Shown: positions 44,530-54,251 of the stretch, one piece after another
Position numbering within the stretch: position 1 is the first letter of the stretch
Layout of the letters: each line of letters begins with the position of its first letter
NCBI GenBank assembly: GCA_963926475.1
Contig: CAWUXE010000024.1
Coordinates: 1 to 59,938, forward strand
Origin: UBA2040 sp002384725
GTDB taxonomy: Bacteria; Bacteroidota; Bacteroidia; Flavobacteriales_D; Crocinitomicaceae
Direction: 5' to 3'
Length of the DNA: 59,938 bases
Position numbers and translations under genes: made by a program
Notes under the pieces: model-generated
Databases searched by the model: none
What the model saw: only the letters and a program-made list of their open reading frames with translations
What the model was told of the DNA's origin: nothing

Positions 44530-45744
44530 ATGGCAAAGAAAAACCTGTTTACGTCCTACGAGAAATTTGTACTCGCTATTTTGGCCATTGTTCAGTTTAC
44601 TGTTATAATGGATTTCATGGTCCTCGCACCATTGGGGACGATTGTCATGGATGAATTAACTATTTCGCCATCACAGTTTGCTTTGGTCGTTTCTGCATAC
44701 GCAGCCAGTGCCGGAATATCTGGTTTGTTATCTGCTTTATTTGCCGATAAATTTGACAGAAAACGACTGCTGCTGTTCTTTTATTTAGGCTTTATTTTAG
44801 GCACATTGTTTTGCGCTATTGCTTCGAACTATGAGTTTTTATTGATGGCGCGAATTGTTACTGGAATTTTCGGTGGAGTGATGAGTTCAATTTCTTATTC
44901 CATCATAACCGACCTATTTCCAATAGAAAGACGAGGAACCGTTATGGGGTTTGTTCAAACCGCTTTTGCGACCAGTCAAATCCTTGGAATTCCCGTTGGT
45001 TTTTATCTTGCCATCAAATTCAATTGGCATGTGCCTTTCTATTTAATTGTCGTTTTTTCTGCTGTCGTTGCGAGTATAGTTGCGATCAAATTGAAACCCA
45101 TCATCGGTCATTTGAGCGAAAATATTGGACGAAAACCACTTCGTCAAATGAAAGAAATTTTAGGGAGCACACGCTACTTAATTGGCTTTACCGCGACTGT
45201 TCTGCTCTCAACTGGCGGATATATGTTGATGCCATTTGGGAGTGATTTTGCCAATTATAATTTAGGAATCGACATTGAGAAAATTCCTATGATTTATGTT
45301 GTCACAGGTATTTTCTCCTTTTTTGCTGGGCCTATTTTTGGACGTTGGAGTGACAAAGTTGGTAAGTTTAAAGTCTTTTTCTTTGGAACGAGTTTGACTA
45401 TCGTATTTGTGGCAATTTATACGAATTTGGGCACTACGCCTCTTTGGTTGGTGATTGTGTTAAACGTTGTCTTGTTTATCGGAATTAATGCACGGATTGT
45501 TACGTCATCAGCTATGATTACAGCTGTTCCCGAAGCGAAAGATCGAGGTGCATATATGAGTGTCAACTCTTCCGTACAAAGTTTCTCTGGAGCTATTGCA
45601 TCTATGATAGCAGGACTGATTGTGGTGAAAGCTATGGACAAAACCTTATTGAATTATCCCGTACTAGGAATGGTCGTGATAGCAACAATGGTTATTTCGA
45701 TGTTTTTAATGCGTCGAGTTCACCGAATGATTCAAAAAGATTAA
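44530..45744 (+). CDS. MFS transporter
   Basis: 404 aa, twelve predicted membrane helices. N-terminal loop 2-3 motif ALFADKFDRKRLLLF fits the MFS A motif, and AGPIFGRWSDKVGKFKVF is the symmetric copy. IPVGFYLAIKFNWHVPFYLI resembles motif C of drug/proton antiporters (DHA1-like). Substrate unknown. It starts at the base after the gpmI stop, so it is the last gene of the purF operon; ends 4 bp inside the convergent unknown gene. Confidence 0.88.
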   Translation: MAKKNLFTSYEKFVLAILAIVQFTVIMDFMVLAPLGTIVMDELTISPSQFALVVSAYAASAGISGLLSALFADKFDRKRLLLFFYLGFILGTLFCAIASNYEFLLMARIVTGIFGGVMSSISYSIITDLFPIERRGTVMGFVQTAFATSQILGIPVGFYLAIKFNWHVPFYLIVVFSAVVASIVAIKLKPIIGHLSENIGRKPLRQMKEILGSTRYLIGFTATVLLSTGGYMLMPFGSDFANYNLGIDIEKIPMIYVVTGIFSFFAGPIFGRWSDKVGKFKVFFFGTSLTIVFVAIYTNLGTTPLWLVIVLNVVLFIGINARIVTSSAMITAVPEAKDRGAYMSVNSSVQSFSGAIASMIAGLIVVKAMDKTLLNYPVLGMVVIATMVISMFLMRRVHRMIQKD

Positions 45745-46616
45745 TCGTAGTATTCGTAGGTCTGAAAACGAGTTATCTTCAGATTATTTGAACTTCCTTC
45801 TTGCTTCAGAATTGCAGATAACAATCCCGTTTCTTGATTAACAATAAATTGAGTTTCCAGTATCATTACCCCTTTTTTAAAGTGTTTTATTTCTTTCAGA
45901 TTGCCTAATTCATCATATGCAAATTGATCTTTCTGGATGTCGAGACCTTGTTTCGAGGAAACTTTGTTGGATAAGGTCACTTTACCTTGTGTGTTATATT
46001 CAAAATAACAAATAGAACCTTCGTTCGTGGCTATATATCTATTTTCCTGACGAGAGATTCTGCCTTTATCATTAAAGAAAAGGAGATGCCTCATATAAGG
46101 TGTTCCTGCATGATTCTTTATTGTTTTTATTAAAGAAGAATCCTTGTACAAATACGAGTAGCTTTCATTGCTCACCTCTTTCGTATACGGAATGACGATA
46201 TTGTAACCTATACGGGCAAACTCATCTTTTGCGACAACGCGAATAGAATCATCGAAAAGGTAGGTTGTATAATTAAAATCCCACTGACCTCCGACGCTTT
46301 GATAAATTAAATATCCTTTATCATTGTAAACATATTTTCGCCAAACTACCGTTCCAAAATCATTCTGCTCAAAGCTACTCGTTACTCTACCGTTTTCATC
46401 GAAAAAGTAATGGGTGAATAAGTTCGTTGTTCGAATTGCCTGCCGAGGTTTTTTTACAGAAACACGACCTTTAATCGATTTAATTTTATTCCGTTTGATA
46501 AACTCTGAATTAAAAACAATGGTCGCTTCATCAAGGCAATCTAGTTCGTTGGAAATCATCTGTCCAAAACAGAGATTCGGCAATATCAATACGAGGATAA
46601 ATACTTTCAAATTCAC
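45741..46616 (-). CDS. secreted protein with YD/RHS-like beta-strand repeats
   Basis: 291 aa from a GTG at 46616; the frame is open 15 codons further, but the signal peptide NLKVFILVLILPNLCFGQ begins here. The mature part has repeated strand motifs with Asn-Gly or Lys-Gly turns: HYFFDENGRVTSSFE, YVYNDKGYLIYQS, LFFNDKGRISRQ, FEYNTQGKVTLSN and FAYDELGNLKEIKHFKKG, the style of RHS/YD-type or MORN-like repeats. No catalytic motif. Probably a periplasmic or surface beta-structure; function unknown. Confidence 0.6.
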   Translation of the reverse strand: MNLKVFILVLILPNLCFGQMISNELDCLDEATIVFNSEFIKRNKIKSIKGRVSVKKPRQAIRTTNLFTHYFFDENGRVTSSFEQNDFGTVVWRKYVYNDKGYLIYQSVGGQWDFNYTTYLFDDSIRVVAKDEFARIGYNIVIPYTKEVSNESYSYLYKDSSLIKTIKNHAGTPYMRHLLFFNDKGRISRQENRYIATNEGSICYFEYNTQGKVTLSNKVSSKQGLDIQKDQFAYDELGNLKEIKHFKKGVMILETQFIVNQETGLLSAILKQEGSSNNLKITRFQTYEYYD

Positions 46617-46772
46617 TTCAAAATTAAAAGGGTCTTCAACAACTTTGCCAGAAATGACCAATTATTTTCCAAATCTGCTTGTTAATGACTTATAATTCTA
46701 AAGAATAGAAGATAAAAACGTAACAAAAAAAACACCTTTCCCGTTATACCAATAAGTAATTAATATAATAGC

Positions 46773-49433
46773 GTGAACAAGAAGTCACTTCGAAAAGTGT
46801 TTAAATGGAGCAAATGGATTTTTGCCTCCATTCTTGTTTTGTGTATAATTATTTCAACTACGGTTTACCTAATGCGCGATAAAATCGTGGACAAAGTGGT
46901 TACCGAACTCAATAAAAACTTAAATACGCCGATTAAAGTTAGTTCCATTGAATTGACTTTTTGGGGTTCTTTCCCTAGGTTGAGTGTAGATTTTAATGAT
47001 TTATACATTCGCGATGCTGTTGAAAAAGCAAAGGAAACGGATACTTTATTTTATTCTGAACGTGTACGATTGAAATTCAACCCTTTGGATCTCATTAAGA
47101 AAGATTATAAAGTCAAGAAAATTGAAGTTTCACCTGGTTATACCCACATTAAAAACTTCAAAGAAGGAAAAAACAATTATAGCATTACAAAACCTTCTGA
47201 AGAAAATAACTCAAGTGGATTTGAATTTTCATTGAACGAAGTTGCTTTCGACGATTTTCGTTTGGACTACTCCAATTACGATGCACAGCAATATCATTCG
47301 ACCAAGATGGATGAAATGGTTTTGTCTGGTGATTTTACAGACGAAATTATCGACTTGAATATTGAAGGTAACCTGATGATCAACTTTGCTCAAAGTGGCG
47401 AAGTGAAACTAGTTCGGAATAAAGCTGCTTATTTTGATGTAAATGTTCTAGTAAATCAAAAAGATGAATCGGTAACCATGGCTGAAGCGCCTGTTACTAT
47501 TGCAGATTTGCCTTTCTCCTTTTCTTTACTCGTGCAACCTTCACTTATCGATGTTAGATTGAAAGCGAAAAATTTACAGCTGGTTCAATTGGCAAAGAGC
47601 ATTCAGCATAACGGGACGAAAACCATCAAGGAGATGCAAGGTTCTGGTGTAGTTCAATTTGATTTTCATTATTCCGATAAGCGAAAAGCCGATTCGAAAG
47701 GAGAAATTGAATGCAACTTTGGCATTGTGAATGGAAACATTGTGGAACCTTCTAATAACTTGCGCATTTCTGATATTAATGTAAAAGGATATTATGGGAA
47801 TGCGGATTTGAAAAAAGGCGAACATGTTAATTTGGAACAACTCAATTTCAGAACTCCAGCTGGACCCTTTACAGGAAATGTTTTACTGACCTCTTTTGCA
47901 CAACCACGTTATCAAGGAAAAGCAGTAGGAAAAGTTGATTTGGGAGTTTTACATACCCTTTTCCCTTTGCCAACCGTTCAAAGTATTTCGGGCCAAGTGC
48001 GCGTGGATAGTAAATTTGATTTAGAAAACAGAACTTCAGGAGTGCATATTAATTCATGTTATGGCGAATTAAACATGGCAAATGTTCAATGTCAGCTAAA
48101 AGACGATAAACGTTATTTCGATCATATTTCAGGAAGAATGTACCTAGAGAATAATATAGCCGGATTGGATAAGATGAGTCTTACCGTTGGTAAATCTGAT
48201 TTGATGTTGAATGGAAAATTCGAGCAATTACAAGCCTATTTGAATCACAGAGGGAATCTTGTTGTAAATATGGAAGTAAGAAGCGCGTATTTGGATGTTC
48301 AAGATTTTGCTTCAAATGAAAAAGCTGACGAAATTCAAAACGGAAGAAACTATATCTTGCCGAACAATATTGATGGTAATCTTCACCTGTTGGCGAACAA
48401 TTTACAATATGACGAGCATCAATTTAAGAAGCTTTCGACTCAATTGAAAGTAACAGGGAGAACATTAAATTTCTCTCAACTCTCACTTCAGAATGCTGGC
48501 GCCGACATAGATGGAAAAGTAATTATATCCGAAAACTCACCTGAGATATTTACGATAAGCACGAACGCCTCGTCAAACAACATTTCTTTCCAACCTTTAT
48601 TCAAAGAGTGGGACAATTTTCAGCAAACCACTATCGCTGCTGATAATATTGAAGGAATGGCACAGGCACAATTGCAATTTACTGCGCCGTTTGATCTTCG
48701 TTCAGGAATTGACTTCAAGAAGATTTTGGCAACTGTGAATTTGAAAGTTGACAATGGCCGACTAAAAAATATAGCTGCATTCAAGAGTATTACACAAAGC
48801 TTTAATGACTCTAAGGTGACCAAATTGATCTTAAAGAAGAACAATATAAATGACTTCGAACGCAATCTTTTGGACTTGAAATTTGCCTCCTTACAAAACA
48901 CTATTACGATTCGTGATGGGAAACTCACGATTCCGAAAATGACTATTATATCGAACGCATTGACCGTGAACTTAGCTGGAACGCATGATTTTAACAACAA
49001 TGTAGATTATCACTTCGACTTCAATCTTCGTGATATTAAAAAAGTGAAAGTAGAAACTGAATTTGGAGAAGTTATAGATGACGGAACAGGACTACGGTTG
49101 TTTGCGCATATGTTCGGACATATCGACAATCCGACCATAAAGTGGGATAGAGAACAAAAGAAAATGCTTGCAAAGGAAACGATGGAAGAAGAAAAAATGA
49201 CCACTAAACAAATGCTAAAGGCAGAGTTCGGTTTGTTCCGAAAGGATACCGCAGTTGTTGCCTATAAAGGCGAAACTCAACCAAAAAAAGAGATTAGAAT
49301 ACAATTTGGAAAACAGCCCGATGTACCTGAAGTCTCTGCCGAAACAAAAAAAGAAACAAAAATTGGAAACACTTTTAAAAAGTGGAAACAAGAGGCGGAT
49401 AAGAATAAAAAAGGAGAAGTTATTTTCGATTGA
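46773..49433 (+). CDS. AsmA-like / YhdP-TamB-type inner membrane protein
   Basis: 886 aa from a GTG at 46773. One N-terminal membrane anchor (WIFASILVLCIIISTTVYLM), followed at once by the AsmA opening VVTELNKNLNTPIKVSSIELTFWGSFPRLSVDFNDLYI. The long periplasmic part is beta-rich with AsmA C-terminal-like sequence near 640-830 (KVDNGRLKNIAAF and KLTIPKMTIISNALTVNLAGTHDF). AsmA proteins form hydrophobic grooves bridging the periplasm and help move phospholipids to the outer membrane; this role is inferred for the homologue. The C-terminus is charged and Lys-rich. Confidence 0.85.
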   Translation: MNKKSLRKVFKWSKWIFASILVLCIIISTTVYLMRDKIVDKVVTELNKNLNTPIKVSSIELTFWGSFPRLSVDFNDLYIRDAVEKAKETDTLFYSERVRLKFNPLDLIKKDYKVKKIEVSPGYTHIKNFKEGKNNYSITKPSEENNSSGFEFSLNEVAFDDFRLDYSNYDAQQYHSTKMDEMVLSGDFTDEIIDLNIEGNLMINFAQSGEVKLVRNKAAYFDVNVLVNQKDESVTMAEAPVTIADLPFSFSLLVQPSLIDVRLKAKNLQLVQLAKSIQHNGTKTIKEMQGSGVVQFDFHYSDKRKADSKGEIECNFGIVNGNIVEPSNNLRISDINVKGYYGNADLKKGEHVNLEQLNFRTPAGPFTGNVLLTSFAQPRYQGKAVGKVDLGVLHTLFPLPTVQSISGQVRVDSKFDLENRTSGVHINSCYGELNMANVQCQLKDDKRYFDHISGRMYLENNIAGLDKMSLTVGKSDLMLNGKFEQLQAYLNHRGNLVVNMEVRSAYLDVQDFASNEKADEIQNGRNYILPNNIDGNLHLLANNLQYDEHQFKKLSTQLKVTGRTLNFSQLSLQNAGADIDGKVIISENSPEIFTISTNASSNNISFQPLFKEWDNFQQTTIAADNIEGMAQAQLQFTAPFDLRSGIDFKKILATVNLKVDNGRLKNIAAFKSITQSFNDSKVTKLILKKNNINDFERNLLDLKFASLQNTITIRDGKLTIPKMTIISNALTVNLAGTHDFNNNVDYHFDFNLRDIKKVKVETEFGEVIDDGTGLRLFAHMFGHIDNPTIKWDREQKKMLAKETMEEEKMTTKQMLKAEFGLFRKDTAVVAYKGETQPKKEIRIQFGKQPDVPEVSAETKKETKIGNTFKKWKQEADKNKKGEVIFD

Positions 49434-49579
49434 TAAAAGGCGATTACGAAAACAGAATGAACTACTATGATTCTTTAGAAAAGGTTCAAACCAAAAAAAG
49501 TAAAGAATCGTTTCTTTTGCTTATAGCTCAATTGGAGAAGGTTTGCCTTGAAAGGCATCTATCCATTTTGAAAGACTAA
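49430..49579 (+). CDS. possible small protein downstream of the AsmA-like gene
   Basis: A TTG at 49430 overlaps the AsmA-like stop (TTGA) and opens 49 codons; an internal ATG at 49457 would give 40 residues (MNYYDSLEKVQTKKSKESFL, then LLIAQLEKVCLERHLSILKD). The peptide is helical and charged, without membrane or signal sequence. The stop is 3 bp from the convergent PNGase gene end. Placement and composition look genuine, but there is no family match I can name. Confidence 0.35.
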   Translation: MIKGDYENRMNYYDSLEKVQTKKSKESFLLLIAQLEKVCLERHLSILKD

Positions 49580-49581
49580 AA

Positions 49582-52500
49582 CTATTGTTTGATTATTTTC
49601 ACCTTATTGAAACTGCTACCATCTGAAACTGACAGAATATAAACTCCAGCAGGCAATTCAGAAATAGTCCATTTATCATTCAAAATACCGTTTGTTGGTT
49701 TTTGTGTTTCTTTTCGAACGATTTTCCCTAGTTGATCAAACAAAACCAATTCGATTTCTCCACCCATTTGAGTCAATTCGATATTCAATTCATCATTCGT
49801 AGGATTTGGGTAAACAGATAATTTCTCAATACCATTGATTTCTTCATAAGACAAGGGATAATTCGACGTGAAATTGAATTTGAATCCATCTCCATAATCA
49901 GCACCAAAGTTTTTAATAATCGGTCCACCTAATTGATAGAATCGCGTATAGCCACTGCCATCATTGTTAGCAAAGAAACTCAATCCATCGTCATCTGTAT
50001 CATAGACATTGTAACTTATACATCCTATTGGAAGCACAATTGTGTCTTTGTATAAAGTGTTACTAGCCATTCCTGATCTAGAAAAGATTATTTGATCTTG
50101 GTCATCTCTCAAATCAAAAGAGCATTCGCTACCTGCATTGTTGGTTCTAAAATGAACGACAATACTCGATGGCATAACCTCAGGAATTATAAAATTGGTT
50201 TGATGATGATCATTCAAAGTATAATTATCTGCCGCTCCGTTGACCTGAATCACTTTTGCGTGAAATCTATTTGAAACTTGTGACAAACTAGACCACAAAG
50301 TAAAAGGCGCTGGCATAGGAACATCAATGGAGTTATTCTCAGCTAAATTCCCGATCCAATCAAACGTTTGTGCATTGGTTTCGTCATTTACCCAATACTT
50401 AATTTTCGCCGTCGTAATGGCCGTTGAACCTGTGTTCTTTAAAACCACAATTGGCTCACGACAAATCGAATTAAATCTCGCGTATTCAACTTGATCTGTT
50501 GGTTGCTTTATTGCAGTAATGGAGCCGTCAATCACATTATTAACTGGCCCGTAAGTCACCAATTTATTACTCACGATATAATTTGACGTTCCTGAAGCAT
50601 TACTCAAACCATAATCCAACATAACTGATGTGCCAGCAGTAACATGCGATGTGATGTCACTTTCTTGCACGTTCGTCGCCATTCCGGGACACCAACCTGA
50701 TCTGTCATATATCCACGTCCCTCCTTGCGGGTAAACTGGGTTTTCAGCACATTCTTTCCAAACTTGCCATGAAAATTCAGAAGTTCCTCCATTCACATTA
50801 AACGTATGTATGCGAGGAATAAACTCACCCTCTTGACCATGTCCAGTGATAGATGTAAGTACTTTAAACTTGTTTCCGTTTGCCATCAATGGTGCATTTC
50901 TAGGAGCAAAATACGTGTCATTCAAAATAGAAGCGTATCCTCTTGATTCTGTTCGCCATATTTCACGAATATCCAACACATCTCTTTCCGGTGTTCCGAC
51001 GATGAACAAAAACTGAATATCCATGTCTTCTTGACGTTGACCTCCGCGTTCCATTGTCATTCGTTTTGATCCTTTTAAGATTGGTGTATAATCGGTCATA
51101 TCGAAAGTCCATGTTTTTCCATCAGGACCCATGTTCAAATTAATACCGTAAGGTGTAACGAAACTCATTATTTCAAATTTCATCGGCCATCTTCGTTGAT
51201 AATCTAATGTGGTAGGCATAATTGTTCCATCTGTCGTTACAGGCGCGGTTCCGATTGCAAGTCCAGTCGAAGCATCATAAATATTTTGAGGTACTGCTTC
51301 CCACACTTGAATTGAAGATATACTTTGTACTTCATCATCCATAACTGCACCTGGATGCGGCACAATAACAAACTCGTCAACTGTGTTTGGCACTAAAGCC
51401 ACTGAATCCATAACTTGAACCGGCGTTACTGTCGTATTGTATGTTCCATTAAAAGGAATCAAGCTCGGACGGTATCCAGTTGAAGTGAAAAAACGATTCA
51501 ATTTTATTCCTCTAGTCGATTTCCAAACTGTAGAACCATTGCCGGCAGCAACTGCTCCATTTAAAGAATTGTCATTGTAACTTATTCCATAACCTTCATC
51601 AAACTTATAATATGCGACTAAATTTGAATATTGTGGATGCGTTGCATTCAGTGGAATATTCATCCAAGATAAAATTTCACCTCCGGTCAAAGCTTTGTTC
51701 CAAATTTGCAATTCATCGATACTGCCTTTGTAATTATTCGTTAACGCATTACTTTTACCTACAACCATTGCTACAATATCAATTGGTTTTGTATTACCAG
51801 TTCCAGAATGCCAAAGGACACCGTTCAGATAAATTTGCATAACACCTGTAGTTGCATTTTTAACAAATGACCAATGATTCCATTGTCCTTCAAACTCATT
51901 TGTCGAAGCTGGTTTGTTAATTCGGTCATATGCTCCGTCACCTCCACAATCCCAATAAACTTGACTATTACCCCATGGTAAGTGAACATTCAAATCTCTT
52001 TCCCCATTTGCCCCTAGTCCTTCAATAATAGTCGTGTTCGCTGGTAATAAATTTGCATCTCCAAAAGCCCAAAATGAAACAGTCAATTGATTCGAAATAG
52101 CAGCAAGTCCAGCAGCTGGAATTGTAATATGGCCATCTCCAGAAACATTTTGATAAAATCCATTATTAGATGTCAAGGCCAAATCTGGCGAAGAAAGGGT
52201 AGATTCTAATTGAACATTTGAACCGGGTACAGAATTGGTAAATGCAAATTCAATGATTACATTGTCTGTACCATTCCAGACAAAAGGAGTATAAAACTGA
52301 ACTCGATTTGAGCCTGTTACAAAATTGTAATCTGAAAAATAAACTTCCGTAAATCCGTTTGTTTCAATATTCGTTGAGTCAAGAATAATAGCAGATGTTC
52401 CTTTTATGTTGATTCGTAAAAAATTAACTCCTCCACCATTCAAAGCATTGACTAAAAACCCGTCAATATTACCTGCTGACATACCTGCCGTGGTCAATTC

Positions 52501-53040
52501 AGCAGCAGTAAAAAGGTATTGTGATTTTCCAGAAATATTACTTGCAGCCAGTGCGTCATACGAAGGCGCGGTTCCTACCAAAACAGGATATTGGTTTTCA
52601 CTTGTAATACTGTTCAATACTACTTGTTGCTGAGTATATTGATAATAGTCATAAGGTTGTGAATTCGTATAATTGAAAACTGTTCCACTGAATCCAGTAA
52701 TTGTATGTGAAGGAGTGGTATAGCCAACTGAGTCTATTCGCGTTGAATCGTGCAGATAAGTGTTGCAACTATAATCCCATTCCCCACAACCAATGTTCGT
52801 TTGACCTGAAACTGGTGGAGAAACTAATCCGCCTTTACAACGCATGTTGTATTTCATGATGATTTTTTCAAACGTTACTCCTGGCAAATTCGGAAACTCT
52901 ATCATGGTGTCTCGAATTCCACTACCCGCTGTTTGGGTATAGTTAAATGTGTTTACAACTATTGTGTCACCTGGGTTTTGTGCCTGCAAATAGGGTGCTG
53001 CAATTAGAAACACAAGGGTTAAAAATGTTTGAAATTTCAT
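49582..53040 (-). CDS. PNGase F-like glycoamidase with inserted LamG domain and T9SS type A sorting domain
   Basis: 1152 aa with signal peptide (FLTLVFLIAAPYLQAQ). Parts: PNGase F N-terminal strands with GCGEWDYSCNTYL (Asp89); a large insertion (about 101-615) containing a LamG/concanavalin-type fold (about 300-455, with GQWNHWSFVKNATTGVMQIY); then the rest of PNGase F (MSFVTPYG, FDMTDYTPIL, TMERGGQ with Glu664, GHGQEGEFIPRIHTF with Glu739, NPVYPQGGTWIYDRSGWCPG); a further beta region; and a type A sorting domain (about 1067-1152, SVYPNPTNDELNIEL). Asp89, Glu664 and Glu739 align with Asp60, Glu118 and Glu206 of flavobacterial PNGase F, so removal of N-glycans from glycoproteins is plausible. 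Exported by T9SS. Confidence 0.87.
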   Translation of the reverse strand: MKFQTFLTLVFLIAAPYLQAQNPGDTIVVNTFNYTQTAGSGIRDTMIEFPNLPGVTFEKIIMKYNMRCKGGLVSPPVSGQTNIGCGEWDYSCNTYLHDSTRIDSVGYTTPSHTITGFSGTVFNYTNSQPYDYYQYTQQQVVLNSITSENQYPVLVGTAPSYDALAASNISGKSQYLFTAAELTTAGMSAGNIDGFLVNALNGGGVNFLRINIKGTSAIILDSTNIETNGFTEVYFSDYNFVTGSNRVQFYTPFVWNGTDNVIIEFAFTNSVPGSNVQLESTLSSPDLALTSNNGFYQNVSGDGHITIPAAGLAAISNQLTVSFWAFGDANLLPANTTIIEGLGANGERDLNVHLPWGNSQVYWDCGGDGAYDRINKPASTNEFEGQWNHWSFVKNATTGVMQIYLNGVLWHSGTGNTKPIDIVAMVVGKSNALTNNYKGSIDELQIWNKALTGGEILSWMNIPLNATHPQYSNLVAYYKFDEGYGISYNDNSLNGAVAAGNGSTVWKSTRGIKLNRFFTSTGYRPSLIPFNGTYNTTVTPVQVMDSVALVPNTVDEFVIVPHPGAVMDDEVQSISSIQVWEAVPQNIYDASTGLAIGTAPVTTDGTIMPTTLDYQRRWPMKFEIMSFVTPYGINLNMGPDGKTWTFDMTDYTPILKGSKRMTMERGGQRQEDMDIQFLFIVGTPERDVLDIREIWRTESRGYASILNDTYFAPRNAPLMANGNKFKVLTSITGHGQEGEFIPRIHTFNVNGGTSEFSWQVWKECAENPVYPQGGTWIYDRSGWCPGMATNVQESDITSHVTAGTSVMLDYGLSNASGTSNYIVSNKLVTYGPVNNVIDGSITAIKQPTDQVEYARFNSICREPIVVLKNTGSTAITTAKIKYWVNDETNAQTFDWIGNLAENNSIDVPMPAPFTLWSSLSQVSNRFHAKVIQVNGAADNYTLNDHHQTNFIIPEVMPSSIVVHFRTNNAGSECSFDLRDDQDQIIFSRSGMASNTLYKDTIVLPIGCISYNVYDTDDDGLSFFANNDGSGYTRFYQLGGPIIKNFGADYGDGFKFNFTSNYPLSYEEINGIEKLSVYPNPTNDELNIELTQMGGEIELVLFDQLGKIVRKETQKPTNGILNDKWTISELPAGVYILSVSDGSSFNKVKIIKQ

Positions 53041-53070
53041 AGTAAATAGTATTTTTTAATTCTTATGATT

Positions 53071-53078
53071 CAAAAATA
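53071..53078 (-). promoter_or_regulatory. -7 element of the PNGase F-like gene
   Basis: TATTTTTG on the minus strand, 30 bases from the ATG. -33 element uncertain. Confidence 0.45.
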
Positions 53079-53157
53079 ACACTCTTTCAGAGAAGAAAAG
53101 GTAACTCTGAGATTAAAATGTCCTCACTAATTAATTCCAAGTTCGTTAAAAATGGGC

Positions 53158-53165
53158 TACTTTTG
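53158..53165 (+). promoter_or_regulatory. -7 element of dusB
   Basis: TACTTTTG with 8 bases to the dusB ATG, implying a leader of only a few nucleotides. Confidence 0.5.
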
Positions 53166-53173
53166 CACAACGA

Positions 53174-54166
53174 ATGGTAAAAATACGTGATATTGAATTG
53201 GGCGAATTTCCGCTTTTACTCGCTCCGATGGAGGATGTGAGTGATCCACCTTTTCGTGCGCTTTGCAAGAAACATGGTGCCGATCTGATGTATACCGAGT
53301 TTATTTCATCCGAAGGTTTGATTCGCGACGCAGCCAAATCTGTAATGAAATTAGATATTTACGAATATGAACGTCCGGTTGGAATTCAAATTTTTGGCTA
53401 CGATATTGAAAGTATGAAAATGGCGACTCAAATTATTGAGAAAACCAATCCAGATATCATAGACATCAATTATGGTTGCCCTGTTAAAAAAGTAGCCTGC
53501 AAGGGTGCTGGTGCTGGAATCCTACAAGACATCCCTAAGATGGTGCGCATGACGGAAGCTATTGTGAAGGCTACAAACCTTCCTGTGACCGTGAAAACTA
53601 GATTGGGTTGGGATGACAATTCGAAATTTGTTGTGGATACTGCTGAACGACTGCAGGATGTTGGAATTGAAGCGATTTCTATTCACGGCCGTACCCGAAA
53701 ACAAATGTACAAAGGAGAAGCGGATTGGCAACTTATTGGTGATGTGAAAAACAATCCAAGAATGCACATTCCAGTTTTTGGAAATGGAGATATCGATTCG
53801 CCTAAAAAAGTAATTGATTATAAAGAAAAATATGGTGTCGATGGCGTAATGATTGGTCGTGCTAGTATTGGCTACCCATGGGTTTTCAATGAGATAAAAC
53901 ACTTTATGAAAACTGGCGAACATTTAGCTCCTCCAGGCATAAAGGAACGTGTTGCAATAACCAAAGAACATTTGACCATGAGTGTAAATTGGAAAGGTGA
54001 AATTCTCGGTGTTGCCGAAATGAAGCGACATTATTCAAATTACTTTAAAGGGATTTCGCATTTCAAAGAATACCGAACGAAGCTAGTTACTACTTTTGAC
54101 CTGCAAGAAATATATGACACTTTGGATTATATTGAGGCAAATGCTGAGGAGTTCTTTCTTGTTTAA
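53174..54166 (+). CDS. dusB: tRNA-dihydrouridine synthase
   Basis: 330 aa FMN enzyme reducing uridine to dihydrouridine in the tRNA D-loop. Visible: LLLAPMEDVSDPPFRALCKKHGADLMYTEFISSEGL (FMN barrel start), INYGCPVKKVACKGAGAGIL with the catalytic Cys, PVTVKTRLGWD, ISIHGRTRKQMYKGEADW, PVFGNGDI and GVDGVMIGRASIGYPWVF. The C-terminal helical tRNA-binding domain is present, so it is complete. Which uridine is modified cannot be told. Monocistronic. Confidence 0.93.
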   Translation: MVKIRDIELGEFPLLLAPMEDVSDPPFRALCKKHGADLMYTEFISSEGLIRDAAKSVMKLDIYEYERPVGIQIFGYDIESMKMATQIIEKTNPDIIDINYGCPVKKVACKGAGAGILQDIPKMVRMTEAIVKATNLPVTVKTRLGWDDNSKFVVDTAERLQDVGIEAISIHGRTRKQMYKGEADWQLIGDVKNNPRMHIPVFGNGDIDSPKKVIDYKEKYGVDGVMIGRASIGYPWVFNEIKHFMKTGEHLAPPGIKERVAITKEHLTMSVNWKGEILGVAEMKRHYSNYFKGISHFKEYRTKLVTTFDLQEIYDTLDYIEANAEEFFLV

Positions 54167-54251
54167 ACTGTTTTTATAACTTTTTCTTATACATATCACT
54201 TCTGCGTACAATCCCTAATTTAGCTATCTTTAAAACTCATATTAGAATTTT

